Source of the DNA: Candidatus Aphodoplasma excrementigallinarum
GTDB lineage: Bacteria > Bacillota > Clostridia > UBA1381 > UMGS1253
Length of the DNA stretch: 11,833 bases
Direction: 5' to 3'
Assembly (NCBI GenBank): GCA_018713805.1
Contig: DVOF01000219.1
Span: forward strand, 1 to 11,833
The position numbers and the translations under genes were made by a program. The notes beneath the pieces are model-generated. The model was given only the letters and a program-made list of their open reading frames with translations, was not told the origin of the DNA and searched no databases. Below are positions 1 to 8,288 of the stretch, piece by piece (positions within the stretch are counted from its first letter, which is position 1; every line of letters starts with the position of its first letter).

Positions 1-17
1 AATTAGGAGGGATTGTT

Positions 18-89
18 ATGAAACGGATTTTGTGCGCTTTACTTTGCGTAACGCTTGTGCTGACGTGCGTTTCGCTGCCGTCCTTTGCG
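18..89 (+). other. Sec-type signal peptide
   Basis: Residues 1-24 begin MKR, followed by a hydrophobic stretch at about 4-19 and a Pro-Ser-Phe-Ala end, so signal peptidase I probably cuts after Ala24 (SFA|AEY). Cys17 is preceded by Val-Leu-Thr, which is not a lipobox, so a lipoprotein is unlikely. Confidence 0.88.
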
Positions 90-3000
90 GCGGAGTATGA
101 CGGCTTCCGGATCGAAAGTATTGAGCCGTACTGCGTTTACAGCGAAGAGCTCGCCCAAGACGGGTATATCGGGATACCCGTGGGGCTCAAGACGTATGCA
201 AAGGGGAACTCCAACGCTGATTCGCAGGTTATTCTATACGTTGTGAACACGAATACCGAGCGGGTCGGCACGGACAGCGACGAAGCGATCATCACCAGCA
301 TGCTGGAGCGCGGCTACGTTGTTGTCGTACTCGACTACCAGAACCACCCCAGCAGCGTAAGCCCGGATCTTGACTGGAGCATACAGGCGATCCGGAACAA
401 GGTCGGTGCGGGGCAGTACCTGGCAGGCGCACAATGCGACGCCAAGGTGAACTATGTTGTGCCGGCAGGCTACAACGTTACGCTCGACGAATTTTACTGG
501 GCGATTGACAGGCACGGCGTAGTTGGTACACTCGATAAGATTGTCGAGATATGGAACAACGACTTTAAGTCGGTCAAAAAGGACAGCATAATCCATTACC
601 CAGACGGGACGTCCAAAAAGGTTGGCGAGGTAACAGCGGAGGACATCTACGACTGTGTAAAGCCGGATGGCAGCCCCATCGACCTGGATTTACGCATGGA
701 CATTATCTACCCGACCAATCCAGCCGAAAAGGTACCGGTTTACTCCGTGGCTTCGAGCTCGGAGCTACGCGTCGATACGTGGACGAGCACCATGCGCCCC
801 CACCTGACGGGATTTCTGTTTGCCGGATATGCGGGCGTGGTTTTTGACTATGCTTACACGCCTATGGCGCGTACCGACCACTACGGATATTTTGACGGTG
901 ACGGCTCAGGTTCGACCGGCGGAATCACAGGCGATAACTACACGTATTCGGTCAGCGTGTTCAACGGGATTAAGTCGGATACGGCTGCGATTCGGAAGAT
1001 CCGCTATCTCGCAGACTATGAGGGAGATACCTATAAGTTTGATGTTGACAAAATCGGCGTTTACGGCAACTCTAAGGGCGGGCTGTGTACCAGGCTCGGC
1101 AACCAGCACCCAGAGCTGCTTCGTGAGCAGCGCTATTTTGACGGGCATTATGGGGAAACGCGGTATGAAATCGGAGACACGGAGGACGACGGCCTGGGCA
1201 TTATCGACGGCGGCGAGCCGCAGCCGTGGCTGACCTACAGCGACGGCACGCCCATCCCTTCCAACGTCCAGTTTGTATATGCAAACTGCGGCGGCGGCTA
1301 TGACGACATTACCTACGGCCATGCGCCGACCTTTGCCTCGGGCAGCATGATGGACGGGTCGTATCAGGGCTTTTATCCCGGCGTTGTAAACGCGTGCCGT
1401 ACATATGACATACCCTGCGTGTACCTGTCCATGCCGGAGCTTGGGCATGCGCTCGTATATGGCACGGACAAGGACTACGGCCTTGACGGCTACAAGGCGC
1501 TGTTCGACATGGCGCACTATTACCTGAAGGGCGACGGCCCGATTTTGCAGTATATCGACATTGAGGGCGGGACGGAAAACGTCGACGCAAAAGCAGACAT
1601 CACCTTTAAGTTTGCGGGCTCAATCCCGGAAGAAGAAATCCGCAAGATCACAATCACCAACAGCGTGACCGGCGAGCCTGCGGAAGGGACGTGGACTGCG
1701 TCCTACGGGAACACGGAATGGGACTTTGCGCCCCACAACTTAAAGGGCGGGTACGAGTATATCATTGATGTGCCAACGACGCTCAAGGGCGACAACGGCG
1801 CGGCATTGCAGAAGGGAAGAAGCATGCGCTTTACTGTGAAACACGAGCAGATGCTCGGCGCGTCCAAGCTCGCCTCAGACGCAGATATGACGCTTTTGAA
1901 GACGGCGTCTGCTGACAATGGCGTGTACTATTTGTTTGAGGGCGCGGACTTTGCAGCTTCCACCACAATTGGTTTGCGCTTCTCTGTTGAAAACGACGCG
2001 GCCAATACCGTTTTGGTCTACGGCGTAGACGCGATCGACGAAGAAAATCTTGCAAACTCGACCGCGGGCGCGCTCCTCGCCGAAATACCGGTTACCGGCG
2101 CGGGCGACTATGAAATCGACGTTACCGACTACGTAAAGGGGCTGCCGTCCGGCAAAGCGGCGTTCATCCTCAAGGCGAAGAAGGACAAGGAAACGAAGGT
2201 CATCTCCCAGTATGGCTTTGAAGAGGCGGCGCTGGGCGCGACGTCGGTTAGCGGGATGAGCCTGAGTTCCAGGACGGCGTCCGCCGTATCCGACGAGATG
2301 AATTCCACCCCGGGCGGCGGAAAGAGCCTGAAAATTGCCTATATGCTCCACAACAATTACAAAAATGGGCAGTACCACGTTTGGATTGAGGGCGCCTACC
2401 AGATTGCGAGCCTGTCAAACTTGATAAAAACGCAGGCGCTCGACAGTTCGGATATGGGACGGAAACTGACGATCAGCTTTAACCTCTATGACGAAACGTC
2501 AAGAAGAGTAAGGTATGGGTTAACGCCTTGGAGCTCATCAAATTATGATAATATCGACTGGGAATCGAACAGGTATTATGAGCAGACAAAGGCGAACGAA
2601 TGGAACAATTTCTCGTTCGAATACCGGATTGACGACGAAAAAGAAATCCGGATCAATAAAAAGACGCTTACCATCGACTTGGAGTCGACCATGCCAAATG
2701 GCAAGACGGGCGCGGCATACCTGGACGATATCCAGGTGAGCGAGGAGATTACTGAGGTGAAGCTTGCCGGCGCGGCAAGCGAAAGCGCGTTTGCGCCCTC
2801 GCTCGTGCTGCACCCGGCGGATACGGTGGAGTTGAACGCGGCCGACGCGGCTTACGTTGAGAGCGGCGACAACGCCGGCCAGACGATGGGCGACGGCGTA
2901 TATGTGAGCGGACGCGCAAGAGAGAGGGAAAAATCGGCGGCAAAATCGTACGTTAAGCTGGATTTGTCCACCTATGACGACGGACAGGCGTACTTTGGTT

Positions 3001-6000
3001 TCCAGACGACCGACGCGAGCGGGGGCGAAATCGCAGTATACGGTATCAAGGACAAGGATTTGGCGGAAAGCTGGAGCGCCGATACGATCAATTATCTGAA
3101 TGCGCCTGCAAACGACCGCTTTAGCACGGGCGTCATGCTTGACTATGTATTTGAGGGCGCGCCCCTTGCGGAAATCAGTGTCAGCGGCGCGGAGGAATAT
3201 ACAGTCGACATTGCAAGCTATGTGCGGTATATGAAGGCAATCGGCGCGTCGTACGCTACACTGATATTTGTCAACAGCTCGAATGACGAAGCAGTGATTG
3301 ATCAGGAAAACTTTGACCAAACACTGAGCAAAAGGGTTTACCCGGGGGGCGGCATTGCAAGTCATGGGAGAACGACCGAGGAGGACCACACCGGCACAGG
3401 CGGCGGCAGTTACTATATGGCGCCGGCCGAGTTCTCCTATGAAAGGATCCGGATTGACTTCTTAGACTACGCAAACTTGACCCAAAATGACATCGGCAGA
3501 CAGTTCCGCCTGACATACTGGGTAAAGGCGACCGCGCCAATGAGCTACATGAACGCAACGATGGCGCAGAGCAGCACGGACAATTCGCACAATCGGGTAA
3601 CGCACAAGATTGACACGGCGAACGAGTGGAAGCAGATAGTGTATGAGTTTACACTCACAGAACGGGACATCCCATCCAACACCACTACGGACATATTCGG
3701 CCTGATCGACTTTGAGGGCGTAACGCCGGGCGAGACGCTCTATATCGACGATGCGGTCTTGGAGGAAGTGGGGCTTGGAAGTGCGGAGATTATCCCGGTC
3801 GACAATGTCAAAACGGATAAGATTATCGCTAACATAAACTTTGACAACTGGGATGAGAAGGTCGCGCAGTCGAACGGCTACCGGGAAGTGAACGGGCTGA
3901 CGGGATACATTGCAGGCAGCGGCTTTGAGACAGATACGAAGTATTCGGTAACCGGCGCCGAGGACGCGACGAGCGGTATGGGCAAGAGTTTCCTGTTTAT
4001 ACCGAACCAAAATTATAACCGTCTGAAGTTTTACAATATCTTTGACCATAACCTGACCGAGGCGGACGTGGGAAGAAGGTTTACCGTATCCTTTAAGGTA
4101 AAGACAGAAACGGAAGGGAAGTTCAGCTACGGGATAATGTCCACGCTGCCGCGTATGACGACGGGGAAATATACGCTTTCGGACGGGTACGAGCCAGACA
4201 GCGCGGATTATTCGACGGGCTTTTATCCGGCGGGCAATACCGCCACGGTTGCGGCCTCGGATGTAGGCAGGTGGAAAACGTATACGTTCGATGTGGAAAT
4301 CACGCGGGAAATGCTGACAAAGAACGTGCTCAACGGCTGGGACAACAAGTATTACGATGTAGCCATCGGCCTTCTCGGGATTGTACCCGGCACCGCGCTT
4401 GTAGGCCAGAACATCTACATTGACGATATTTTGGTGACCGAACCCGACGCGGACGGCGAGACAAAGGTACCCTATGCTTACATACAGGACTTTGAACAGG
4501 TTACAGACCTTACGGCCGTTACGGGCGGCAACGGCATGGAATACCGCTATGTCGACGCGGACGGGACGCTGTGGAACGAGGCGGTGGACGGCCTGTCAAG
4601 AAGACAGATCGACAAATGGGAGATCAGCAGCGGGGAAAACTATACGGTAAACGGCTCTAAGAGCCTGAAGGGCATCTCACATGCAAGCTGGAACAGGTTT
4701 AAGCTCTTTAACATTACGGATACGCTTACCAAGGATATGATCGGAATCAACTACAAGATTACCTTTTACCTGAAAGCCAATAGAACCGGATACTTCAATA
4801 TCGGCCTTATGGGAGGAAATACAAACCCGAATTATGGTTCCAGCGCATACCTGAGTACCAGAATAAACGTTGACATGCCAAACGAATGGAAAAAGTATAC
4901 GTATACCTTTACGGTGGATCAGGAAATCGTGGACAATAATATAAACTGCCTGTATTTGGGGCCGCAGTTCGGGCAGTCCCTGGGCGACGTAGTGGACGAG
5001 GAAAGCGGGAAAAAATATTCGGTACCCGCCAACCTGGTGGAGTTCTATGTAGACGATTTATATGCAACGGAACTAATCCCCGGTGCGGGCATAGGTCTTA
5101 CCGTAGTTGAACAGGCGAGCGTAATGGGCGACGGCAGCATAAATACCGATACCCTCTATGTCAACGGCCCCGGTACAGCGAAAAGCGCCAAATATATCCG
5201 GAAGGCATACCTCCGCTTTGACGGCGGGAAGTACGAGCACACGCAGCGGGCGACGCTCCGTATCACTGTGGAGGAGGCAAACGGGCAGACGCTCAAACTT
5301 TGGGGTATAAAGGGCGGGGCATACCCGAGCCAGCTCACCTATAACAGCGCGCCCGCCTCCAACGCGGACGAGAGCATGAATACGGCGGACGTATATGGCG
5401 GCATGCCGATTGCGCAGGTAACGGCGGACCGCGCCGGACTGTACGAGTTCGACGTGACTGGCTATGTTGCGGACTGTGCGCCGGACGATTACATCTTCGC
5501 GCTGACGAGCGAGGATTTCGGCGGGACGGAGTACCTGAGCCTCGATTTTGAGACGGATTTGCTTTCGGAAGGCGCTGACTACGCGCGTTTCGGCGGCTTT
5601 GGCGGCACCGTCCGTTTCGAGGGCGGCGCGGCTGTGATAGACGGCATTACAAACGCCGGTGAAGGTGTACAGATTTACAATGTGTTCGGCAGCGGCAATG
5701 CAGCGTGCAGCGTAGGGGAGACCTACACGGTCAGCGCAGACGTAACGCCGCTCGGCGAGGGGGCATACCCGGTCACGATGGAGCTTTGCACGGCCGGCGG
5801 CGCGCCGGTGCAGGGCGCGGGCGTGACGGAGACGGTCAATGCGGGCGAGACAAGAAGGCTGGAGTTTGCCTATACGGCAAATACGTCGGATGGACCGTGC
5901 ACGCTGGCGCTGTATGGCGGCGCGGCGGGCAGCTTCAGGATCGACAATGTTGTGGTGCAGAGCGCGAACATGGCGTCTCTGTCAGGAGCTGCGGCGCTAA

Positions 6001-7259
6001 TGATCGAAAAGGCGCAGGAGCCGGGCGGCACAGAGCCGGCAGAACCGGGCGTGGTAATTAAGAGCTACGACGCGGGCAGCAAAACGGCGGTGATCGAGGC
6101 GGAAAGCGCGTGCGCGGCGACCGTAGTTTTTGCGGCATATGCAGATAACTTGCTGACAGATGTAGCGCTTGTCGAAGCAGAGCTGATGCAGGGCGAAAAC
6201 GTGATAAAGGCGGATGGCTTTGACACGGCGGGCGCGACGAGCGGGTGCGTGTTGGTCTGGGAGAACATTACGAACCTGAAGCCGCTGGGACGCGCGTATG
6301 TGTTTGAGGTTTCGCCTGCCTATACGGCAGTATATCCCGGTAATACGATGAAGGCACTGACGATCGGTTGGGATGATTGCAATAATACGGCAAACAACTG
6401 GGTTCTTTCGGTTATGCGGGAGCATGGCATTAGAGCATCATTCAATTTGATAGGTAATGCGCTTTCCGGCTTGACAGGCGATTATACGGATATGGATATG
6501 AATACGCATAGCTATACGCACGCCAACCTTGTCGATGAAACAGACCAAAACGTGATGATTGGCGAGTTTAAGGATGGGCTTGAGGCAATAAAGAGCTGGG
6601 CGGAAACGTATGCACAACCGGGCAACGTTGGCAAAGGGCTGGCGTGGTCCAATAATAACCAGCCCAACGACAGCTATACGGAGTTTTGGAGCTGGCTCAG
6701 GGGCGATACCTCCGGGCTGGAATTTGCCAGAAAGGGCAGCGTCAAAGCTACCGTCGATCTCGATACGGCGTTTGCCTTGCCTGACGATTGGTTTAATTGG
6801 GTGTCGACGGCGACTTTCACATCAGGATTTATTTATCAGGTGGACGGCAACTATCTTACCACAGGGGAAGAGGAGGATTACAAGAACTCTGTGACAATAT
6901 TAGACAAATTTGTCGATGAAGCGTATCAGCCCGCAGAATTAAAAGTCTGCTATGTTTGGGGGCATCCCGTGGAGGCGCAGCCGCATACCGTAAGCACTTC
7001 CATGAGGAACGACATAAGCGCAAAAACAGCATACTATCCGAATAGCGGTTGGAACTTTGATATGCTGATAGATACCTATAACGCACATAGGGACGATGTT
7101 TGGCTCGCAACGCAGACGGAATTATATGAGTATGTAGAAGCTGTCAATGGGTTGAAGGTTTCAGATGCGAAAATCATCAACGATAGTGAGGTTGATGTTT
7201 ACGTACGGATTGACAGTGAATATGTTACCGTCCCTGCAAAGGGCTCAGCAAGCCTCTAA
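18..7259 (+). CDS. Giant secreted two-esterase protein: alpha/beta hydrolase, carbohydrate-binding array, NodB deacetylase
   Basis: This is a 2413-residue extracellular protein. The start is fixed by AGGAGG at 5-10, seven bases before the ATG, followed at once by a Sec signal peptide. Domain order by residue: signal peptide 1-24; alpha/beta-hydrolase 26-508 with a GNSKGG nucleophile elbow; Ig-like domain about 511-608; alternating DNRLRE/CBM96-like and jelly-roll modules about 618-1983; a short Ig-like linker about 2012-2098; NodB-type polysaccharide deacetylase about 2111-2380; and a small beta tail to 2413. The inferred role is removing acyl or acetyl groups from a complex polysaccharide outside the cell while the array binds it. 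No LPXTG motif, SLH domain, dockerin or C-terminal membrane segment is visible. The nearest neighbour downstream is 205 bases away with its own promoter, so this gene appears to end its own transcription unit. The reading frame is certain and the domain types are likely; the substrate is unknown. Confidence 0.93.
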   Translation: MKRILCALLCVTLVLTCVSLPSFAAEYDGFRIESIEPYCVYSEELAQDGYIGIPVGLKTYAKGNSNADSQVILYVVNTNTERVGTDSDEAIITSMLERGYVVVVLDYQNHPSSVSPDLDWSIQAIRNKVGAGQYLAGAQCDAKVNYVVPAGYNVTLDEFYWAIDRHGVVGTLDKIVEIWNNDFKSVKKDSIIHYPDGTSKKVGEVTAEDIYDCVKPDGSPIDLDLRMDIIYPTNPAEKVPVYSVASSSELRVDTWTSTMRPHLTGFLFAGYAGVVFDYAYTPMARTDHYGYFDGDGSGSTGGITGDNYTYSVSVFNGIKSDTAAIRKIRYLADYEGDTYKFDVDKIGVYGNSKGGLCTRLGNQHPELLREQRYFDGHYGETRYEIGDTEDDGLGIIDGGEPQPWLTYSDGTPIPSNVQFVYANCGGGYDDITYGHAPTFASGSMMDGSYQGFYPGVVNACRTYDIPCVYLSMPELGHALVYGTDKDYGLDGYKALFDMAHYYLKGDGPILQYIDIEGGTENVDAKADITFKFAGSIPEEEIRKITITNSVTGEPAEGTWTASYGNTEWDFAPHNLKGGYEYIIDVPTTLKGDNGAALQKGRSMRFTVKHEQMLGASKLASDADMTLLKTASADNGVYYLFEGADFAASTTIGLRFSVENDAANTVLVYGVDAIDEENLANSTAGALLAEIPVTGAGDYEIDVTDYVKGLPSGKAAFILKAKKDKETKVISQYGFEEAALGATSVSGMSLSSRTASAVSDEMNSTPGGGKSLKIAYMLHNNYKNGQYHVWIEGAYQIASLSNLIKTQALDSSDMGRKLTISFNLYDETSRRVRYGLTPWSSSNYDNIDWESNRYYEQTKANEWNNFSFEYRIDDEKEIRINKKTLTIDLESTMPNGKTGAAYLDDIQVSEEITEVKLAGAASESAFAPSLVLHPADTVELNAADAAYVESGDNAGQTMGDGVYVSGRAREREKSAAKSYVKLDLSTYDDGQAYFGFQTTDASGGEIAVYGIKDKDLAESWSADTINYLNAPANDRFSTGVMLDYVFEGAPLAEISVSGAEEYTVDIASYVRYMKAIGASYATLIFVNSSNDEAVIDQENFDQTLSKRVYPGGGIASHGRTTEEDHTGTGGGSYYMAPAEFSYERIRIDFLDYANLTQNDIGRQFRLTYWVKATAPMSYMNATMAQSSTDNSHNRVTHKIDTANEWKQIVYEFTLTERDIPSNTTTDIFGLIDFEGVTPGETLYIDDAVLEEVGLGSAEIIPVDNVKTDKIIANINFDNWDEKVAQSNGYREVNGLTGYIAGSGFETDTKYSVTGAEDATSGMGKSFLFIPNQNYNRLKFYNIFDHNLTEADVGRRFTVSFKVKTETEGKFSYGIMSTLPRMTTGKYTLSDGYEPDSADYSTGFYPAGNTATVAASDVGRWKTYTFDVEITREMLTKNVLNGWDNKYYDVAIGLLGIVPGTALVGQNIYIDDILVTEPDADGETKVPYAYIQDFEQVTDLTAVTGGNGMEYRYVDADGTLWNEAVDGLSRRQIDKWEISSGENYTVNGSKSLKGISHASWNRFKLFNITDTLTKDMIGINYKITFYLKANRTGYFNIGLMGGNTNPNYGSSAYLSTRINVDMPNEWKKYTYTFTVDQEIVDNNINCLYLGPQFGQSLGDVVDEESGKKYSVPANLVEFYVDDLYATELIPGAGIGLTVVEQASVMGDGSINTDTLYVNGPGTAKSAKYIRKAYLRFDGGKYEHTQRATLRITVEEANGQTLKLWGIKGGAYPSQLTYNSAPASNADESMNTADVYGGMPIAQVTADRAGLYEFDVTGYVADCAPDDYIFALTSEDFGGTEYLSLDFETDLLSEGADYARFGGFGGTVRFEGGAAVIDGITNAGEGVQIYNVFGSGNAACSVGETYTVSADVTPLGEGAYPVTMELCTAGGAPVQGAGVTETVNAGETRRLEFAYTANTSDGPCTLALYGGAAGSFRIDNVVVQSANMASLSGAAALMIEKAQEPGGTEPAEPGVVIKSYDAGSKTAVIEAESACAATVVFAAYADNLLTDVALVEAELMQGENVIKADGFDTAGATSGCVLVWENITNLKPLGRAYVFEVSPAYTAVYPGNTMKALTIGWDDCNNTANNWVLSVMREHGIRASFNLIGNALSGLTGDYTDMDMNTHSYTHANLVDETDQNVMIGEFKDGLEAIKSWAETYAQPGNVGKGLAWSNNNQPNDSYTEFWSWLRGDTSGLEFARKGSVKATVDLDTAFALPDDWFNWVSTATFTSGFIYQVDGNYLTTGEEEDYKNSVTILDKFVDEAYQPAELKVCYVWGHPVEAQPHTVSTSMRNDISAKTAYYPNSGWNFDMLIDTYNAHRDDVWLATQTELYEYVEAVNGLKVSDAKIINDSEVDVYVRIDSEYVTVPAKGSASL
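93..1541 (+). other. N-terminal alpha/beta-hydrolase (carbohydrate esterase-like) domain
   Basis: Residues 26-508 of the large protein. Seen directly: an early core strand and turn GYVVVVLDY (99-107), typical of alpha/beta hydrolases; the nucleophile elbow GNSKGG at 350-355, giving Ser352 as nucleophile; and ELGHALVYG at 474-482, with His477 in the usual place for the catalytic His. Asp446 (in MMDGS) is a candidate acid but is not certain. About 230 residues lie between the early strand and the elbow, far more than in a minimal hydrolase, so there is probably a lid or inserted subdomain. In other secreted polysaccharide-active proteins this fold hydrolyses acetyl, feruloyl or methyl esters. 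Which one applies here cannot be told from sequence; a peptidase or lipase activity is not excluded. Confidence 0.72.
1548..5972 (+). repeat. Array of alternating beta-sandwich modules (Ig-like, DNRLRE/CBM96-like, jelly-roll CBM-like)
   Basis: Residues 511-1985 are a modular, non-catalytic array. First is an SbsA/Big_5-type Ig-like domain (511-608). DNRLRE/CBM96-like units lie at about 618-722 (degenerate), 931-1090 and 1694-1834. The last two carry MGDG near the start and a late NxAPA motif (YLNAPA 1026-1031, YNSAPA 1775-1780), and all three end in a D-V/I-T/A-x-Y-V strand. Jelly-roll units lie at about 728-910, 1093-1250, 1268-1476, 1488-1687 and 1840-1982. Four of these share an xGRxx(I/L/V)(S/T)(F/Y) strand (DMGRKLTISF, DIGRQFRLTY, DVGRRFTVSF, MIGINYKITF), three share a NEW turn before a beta strand (ANEW, ANEW, PNEW), and all five end in a (Y/F/R)(L/I/V)D(D/N) strand. 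The repeats are diverged at DNA level. The likely role is glycan binding and spacing between the two catalytic ends; ligands are unknown. Confidence 0.7.
6348..7151 (+). other. C-terminal NodB-type polysaccharide deacetylase domain (CE4-like)
   Basis: Residues about 2111-2378. Motif 1 reads GWDDC (2117-2121), giving Asp2119 as the candidate base and Asp2120 as a metal ligand; Cys replaces the usual Gly of TFDDG. Motif 2 is HSYTH, with His2164 and His2168 as the other metal ligands. WGHPVE with His2316 sits where the motif-5 His is expected. The metal triad D-H-H is therefore complete and the domain is probably active. The usual Arg-x-Pro of motif 3 is not evident; the matching region reads WSNNNQPND (2210-2218). 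A DVWLAT...ELYEYV segment (2360-2373) and a short beta tail close the protein. The family removes N- or O-acetyl groups from glycans such as xylan, chitin, peptidoglycan or exopolysaccharide. GC content drops at the domain's start. Confidence 0.82.
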
Positions 7260-7413
7260 TCCCACCGTATGGCCAGTTTGCTTTTCTCCCTGTGATTCTG
7301 GACGTCATGCTGCCCGGGAAAAATGGCTTAACATTGCAAAGGGGGCTGCGGTGCGGACGATTGTCTCAAAAAGCCTTTTATGACGAAAGAGCTGTTTGCG
7401 AGGTTATGGGCAC
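7260..7413. other. Gap after the large gene with no gene seen
   Basis: I see no coding region and no convincing terminator hairpin here. A weak GGCT...AGCC pairing spans the end of the large gene, and GCAAA near 7238 could pair with TTTGC just before a short T run near 7280, but neither makes a solid stem. The next gene has its own promoter starting at 7414. Confidence 0.4.
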
Positions 7414-7442
7414 TTGACAGGCAGGAAAAACAGGTATACAAT
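7414..7442 (+). promoter_or_regulatory. Sigma-A-type promoter for the isomerase gene
   Basis: A perfect -35 box TTGACA (7414-7419) is followed by a 17-base spacer and TACAAT (7437-7442), one base off the TATAAT consensus. The expected transcription start is near 7449-7450, immediately before AGGAGG at 7451-7456, so the leader would be only about 15 bases. There is no room for a leader riboswitch; control would have to act at the promoter itself. Confidence 0.75.
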
Positions 7443-7464
7443 AGCCCAAAAGGAGGGCTTGTAC

Positions 7465-8274
7465 ATGAAAGCTGGTATTTGGACGTATTACCATTTTGAC
7501 ATGCCATTTGAGGAGAAGGTTCGGGCGTTTTTGCAGGCAGGCGTGCGCTATGGCGAGATGTCGGACGAGGATGGCTTTGCCCTGCTGGAGCGCGGCCGCG
7601 GCGCCGTGGTCGGAAAGGAAGTAAAACGGTTTTTGGACGATTACGGGTTTTCGCTTCCGCAGGGGCATCTCTGGCTGCGCGTCAACCTGGCTGCGCCGGA
7701 CTACCGTGACTCGGTCGAAAAGCTCAAGGAATGGATTGACCTGTTCCATGCGCTCGGCATCCGTGCGGCAGTCCTGCATCCGGGCCGCTGTGAGGACGCT
7801 GCGCCGGAGGAAGTGGCTATGCAGCGCCGCGTCGAAGCGCTCACCACGCTGTGCAGCTATGCCGAGGGGAGTGGCATCACCATCTGCATGGAAAATATGG
7901 TGCAGCATCATACGAGTGCGGCGGAGCTGCTCGAACTGGTCGAGGCTGTTGGAAGCCCGCAGCTCGGGATATGCCTCGACACGGGGCACCTCAACATTTC
8001 CGGAGGAGACCAGCATGCATTTATCACCAAAGCCGGCAGCCGATTGAAGGCGATCCACATTGCCGACAACGAGGGAGAGCGCGACCAGCACATAATGCCG
8101 TATGGGCGTGGCACAGTGGACTGGGATGCGGTGCTGCGCGGACTGCGCAGCGTTGGGTACGACGGCTTTTGCAGCTTTGAGATACCGGGAGAGGGCCGCG
8201 CACCGTTTGAGATAAAACAGCATAAGCTTGCTTATCTTACAAAAATGATGGCGTTTATGGGCATGGAGATATAA
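7465..8274 (+). CDS. Sugar phosphate isomerase/epimerase (xylose isomerase-like TIM barrel)
   Basis: This is a 269-residue cytoplasmic protein of the AP-endonuclease-2/xylose-isomerase-like TIM-barrel family, the usual length for single-domain sugar isomerases and epimerases. Likely divalent metal and substrate residues appear in the expected order at strand ends: Glu143 (CMEN), Asp172 and His175 (CLDTGH), His198 (AIHIADN), His209 (RDQH) and Glu239 (CSFEIPG). GRGTVDW (214-220) is typical of the family. The ATG at 7465 is chosen because AGGAGG (7451-7456) lies eight bases upstream; a TTG 23 codons earlier lies before the promoter -35 box and would not be transcribed from it. A strong terminator follows by 14 bases, so the gene is probably monocistronic. 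The family includes ketose epimerases, hydroxypyruvate isomerase and inosose-metabolising enzymes, so the substrate is open. Proximity to uxaAB hints at a sugar or uronate role only weakly. Confidence 0.92.
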   Translation: MKAGIWTYYHFDMPFEEKVRAFLQAGVRYGEMSDEDGFALLERGRGAVVGKEVKRFLDDYGFSLPQGHLWLRVNLAAPDYRDSVEKLKEWIDLFHALGIRAAVLHPGRCEDAAPEEVAMQRRVEALTTLCSYAEGSGITICMENMVQHHTSAAELLELVEAVGSPQLGICLDTGHLNISGGDQHAFITKAGSRLKAIHIADNEGERDQHIMPYGRGTVDWDAVLRGLRSVGYDGFCSFEIPGEGRAPFEIKQHKLAYLTKMMAFMGMEI

Positions 8275-8288
8275 TTTTAGACAGTATA

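Noticed and set aside
18..89. Lipoprotein signal peptide because of Cys6, Cys10 and Cys17
   Set aside because: None of the cysteines is preceded by a lipobox with Gly, Ala or Ser at -1; Pro-Ser-Phe-Ala gives a clear signal peptidase I site.
2538..3389. A 283-codon minus-strand frame, with several smaller ones, inside the large gene
   Set aside because: They lie opposite repeated beta-sandwich modules in a GC-rich gene, have low-complexity Arg-rich translations, and are explained by codon bias of the sense strand.
7238..7290. Possible terminator after the large gene
   Set aside because: The possible stems are four to five bases long with long loops or no adjacent T run.
7396..7398. TTG start giving a 292-residue isomerase
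   Set aside because: It lies before the -35 box of the predicted promoter and has no ribosome site, while the ATG at 7465 has a good AGGAGG and begins the barrel's first strand.
7378..8223. A 281-codon minus-strand frame opposite the isomerase gene
   Set aside because: It is an antisense shadow: the plus strand has promoter, ribosome site, metal-site motifs and terminator, and the antisense product shows no domain.
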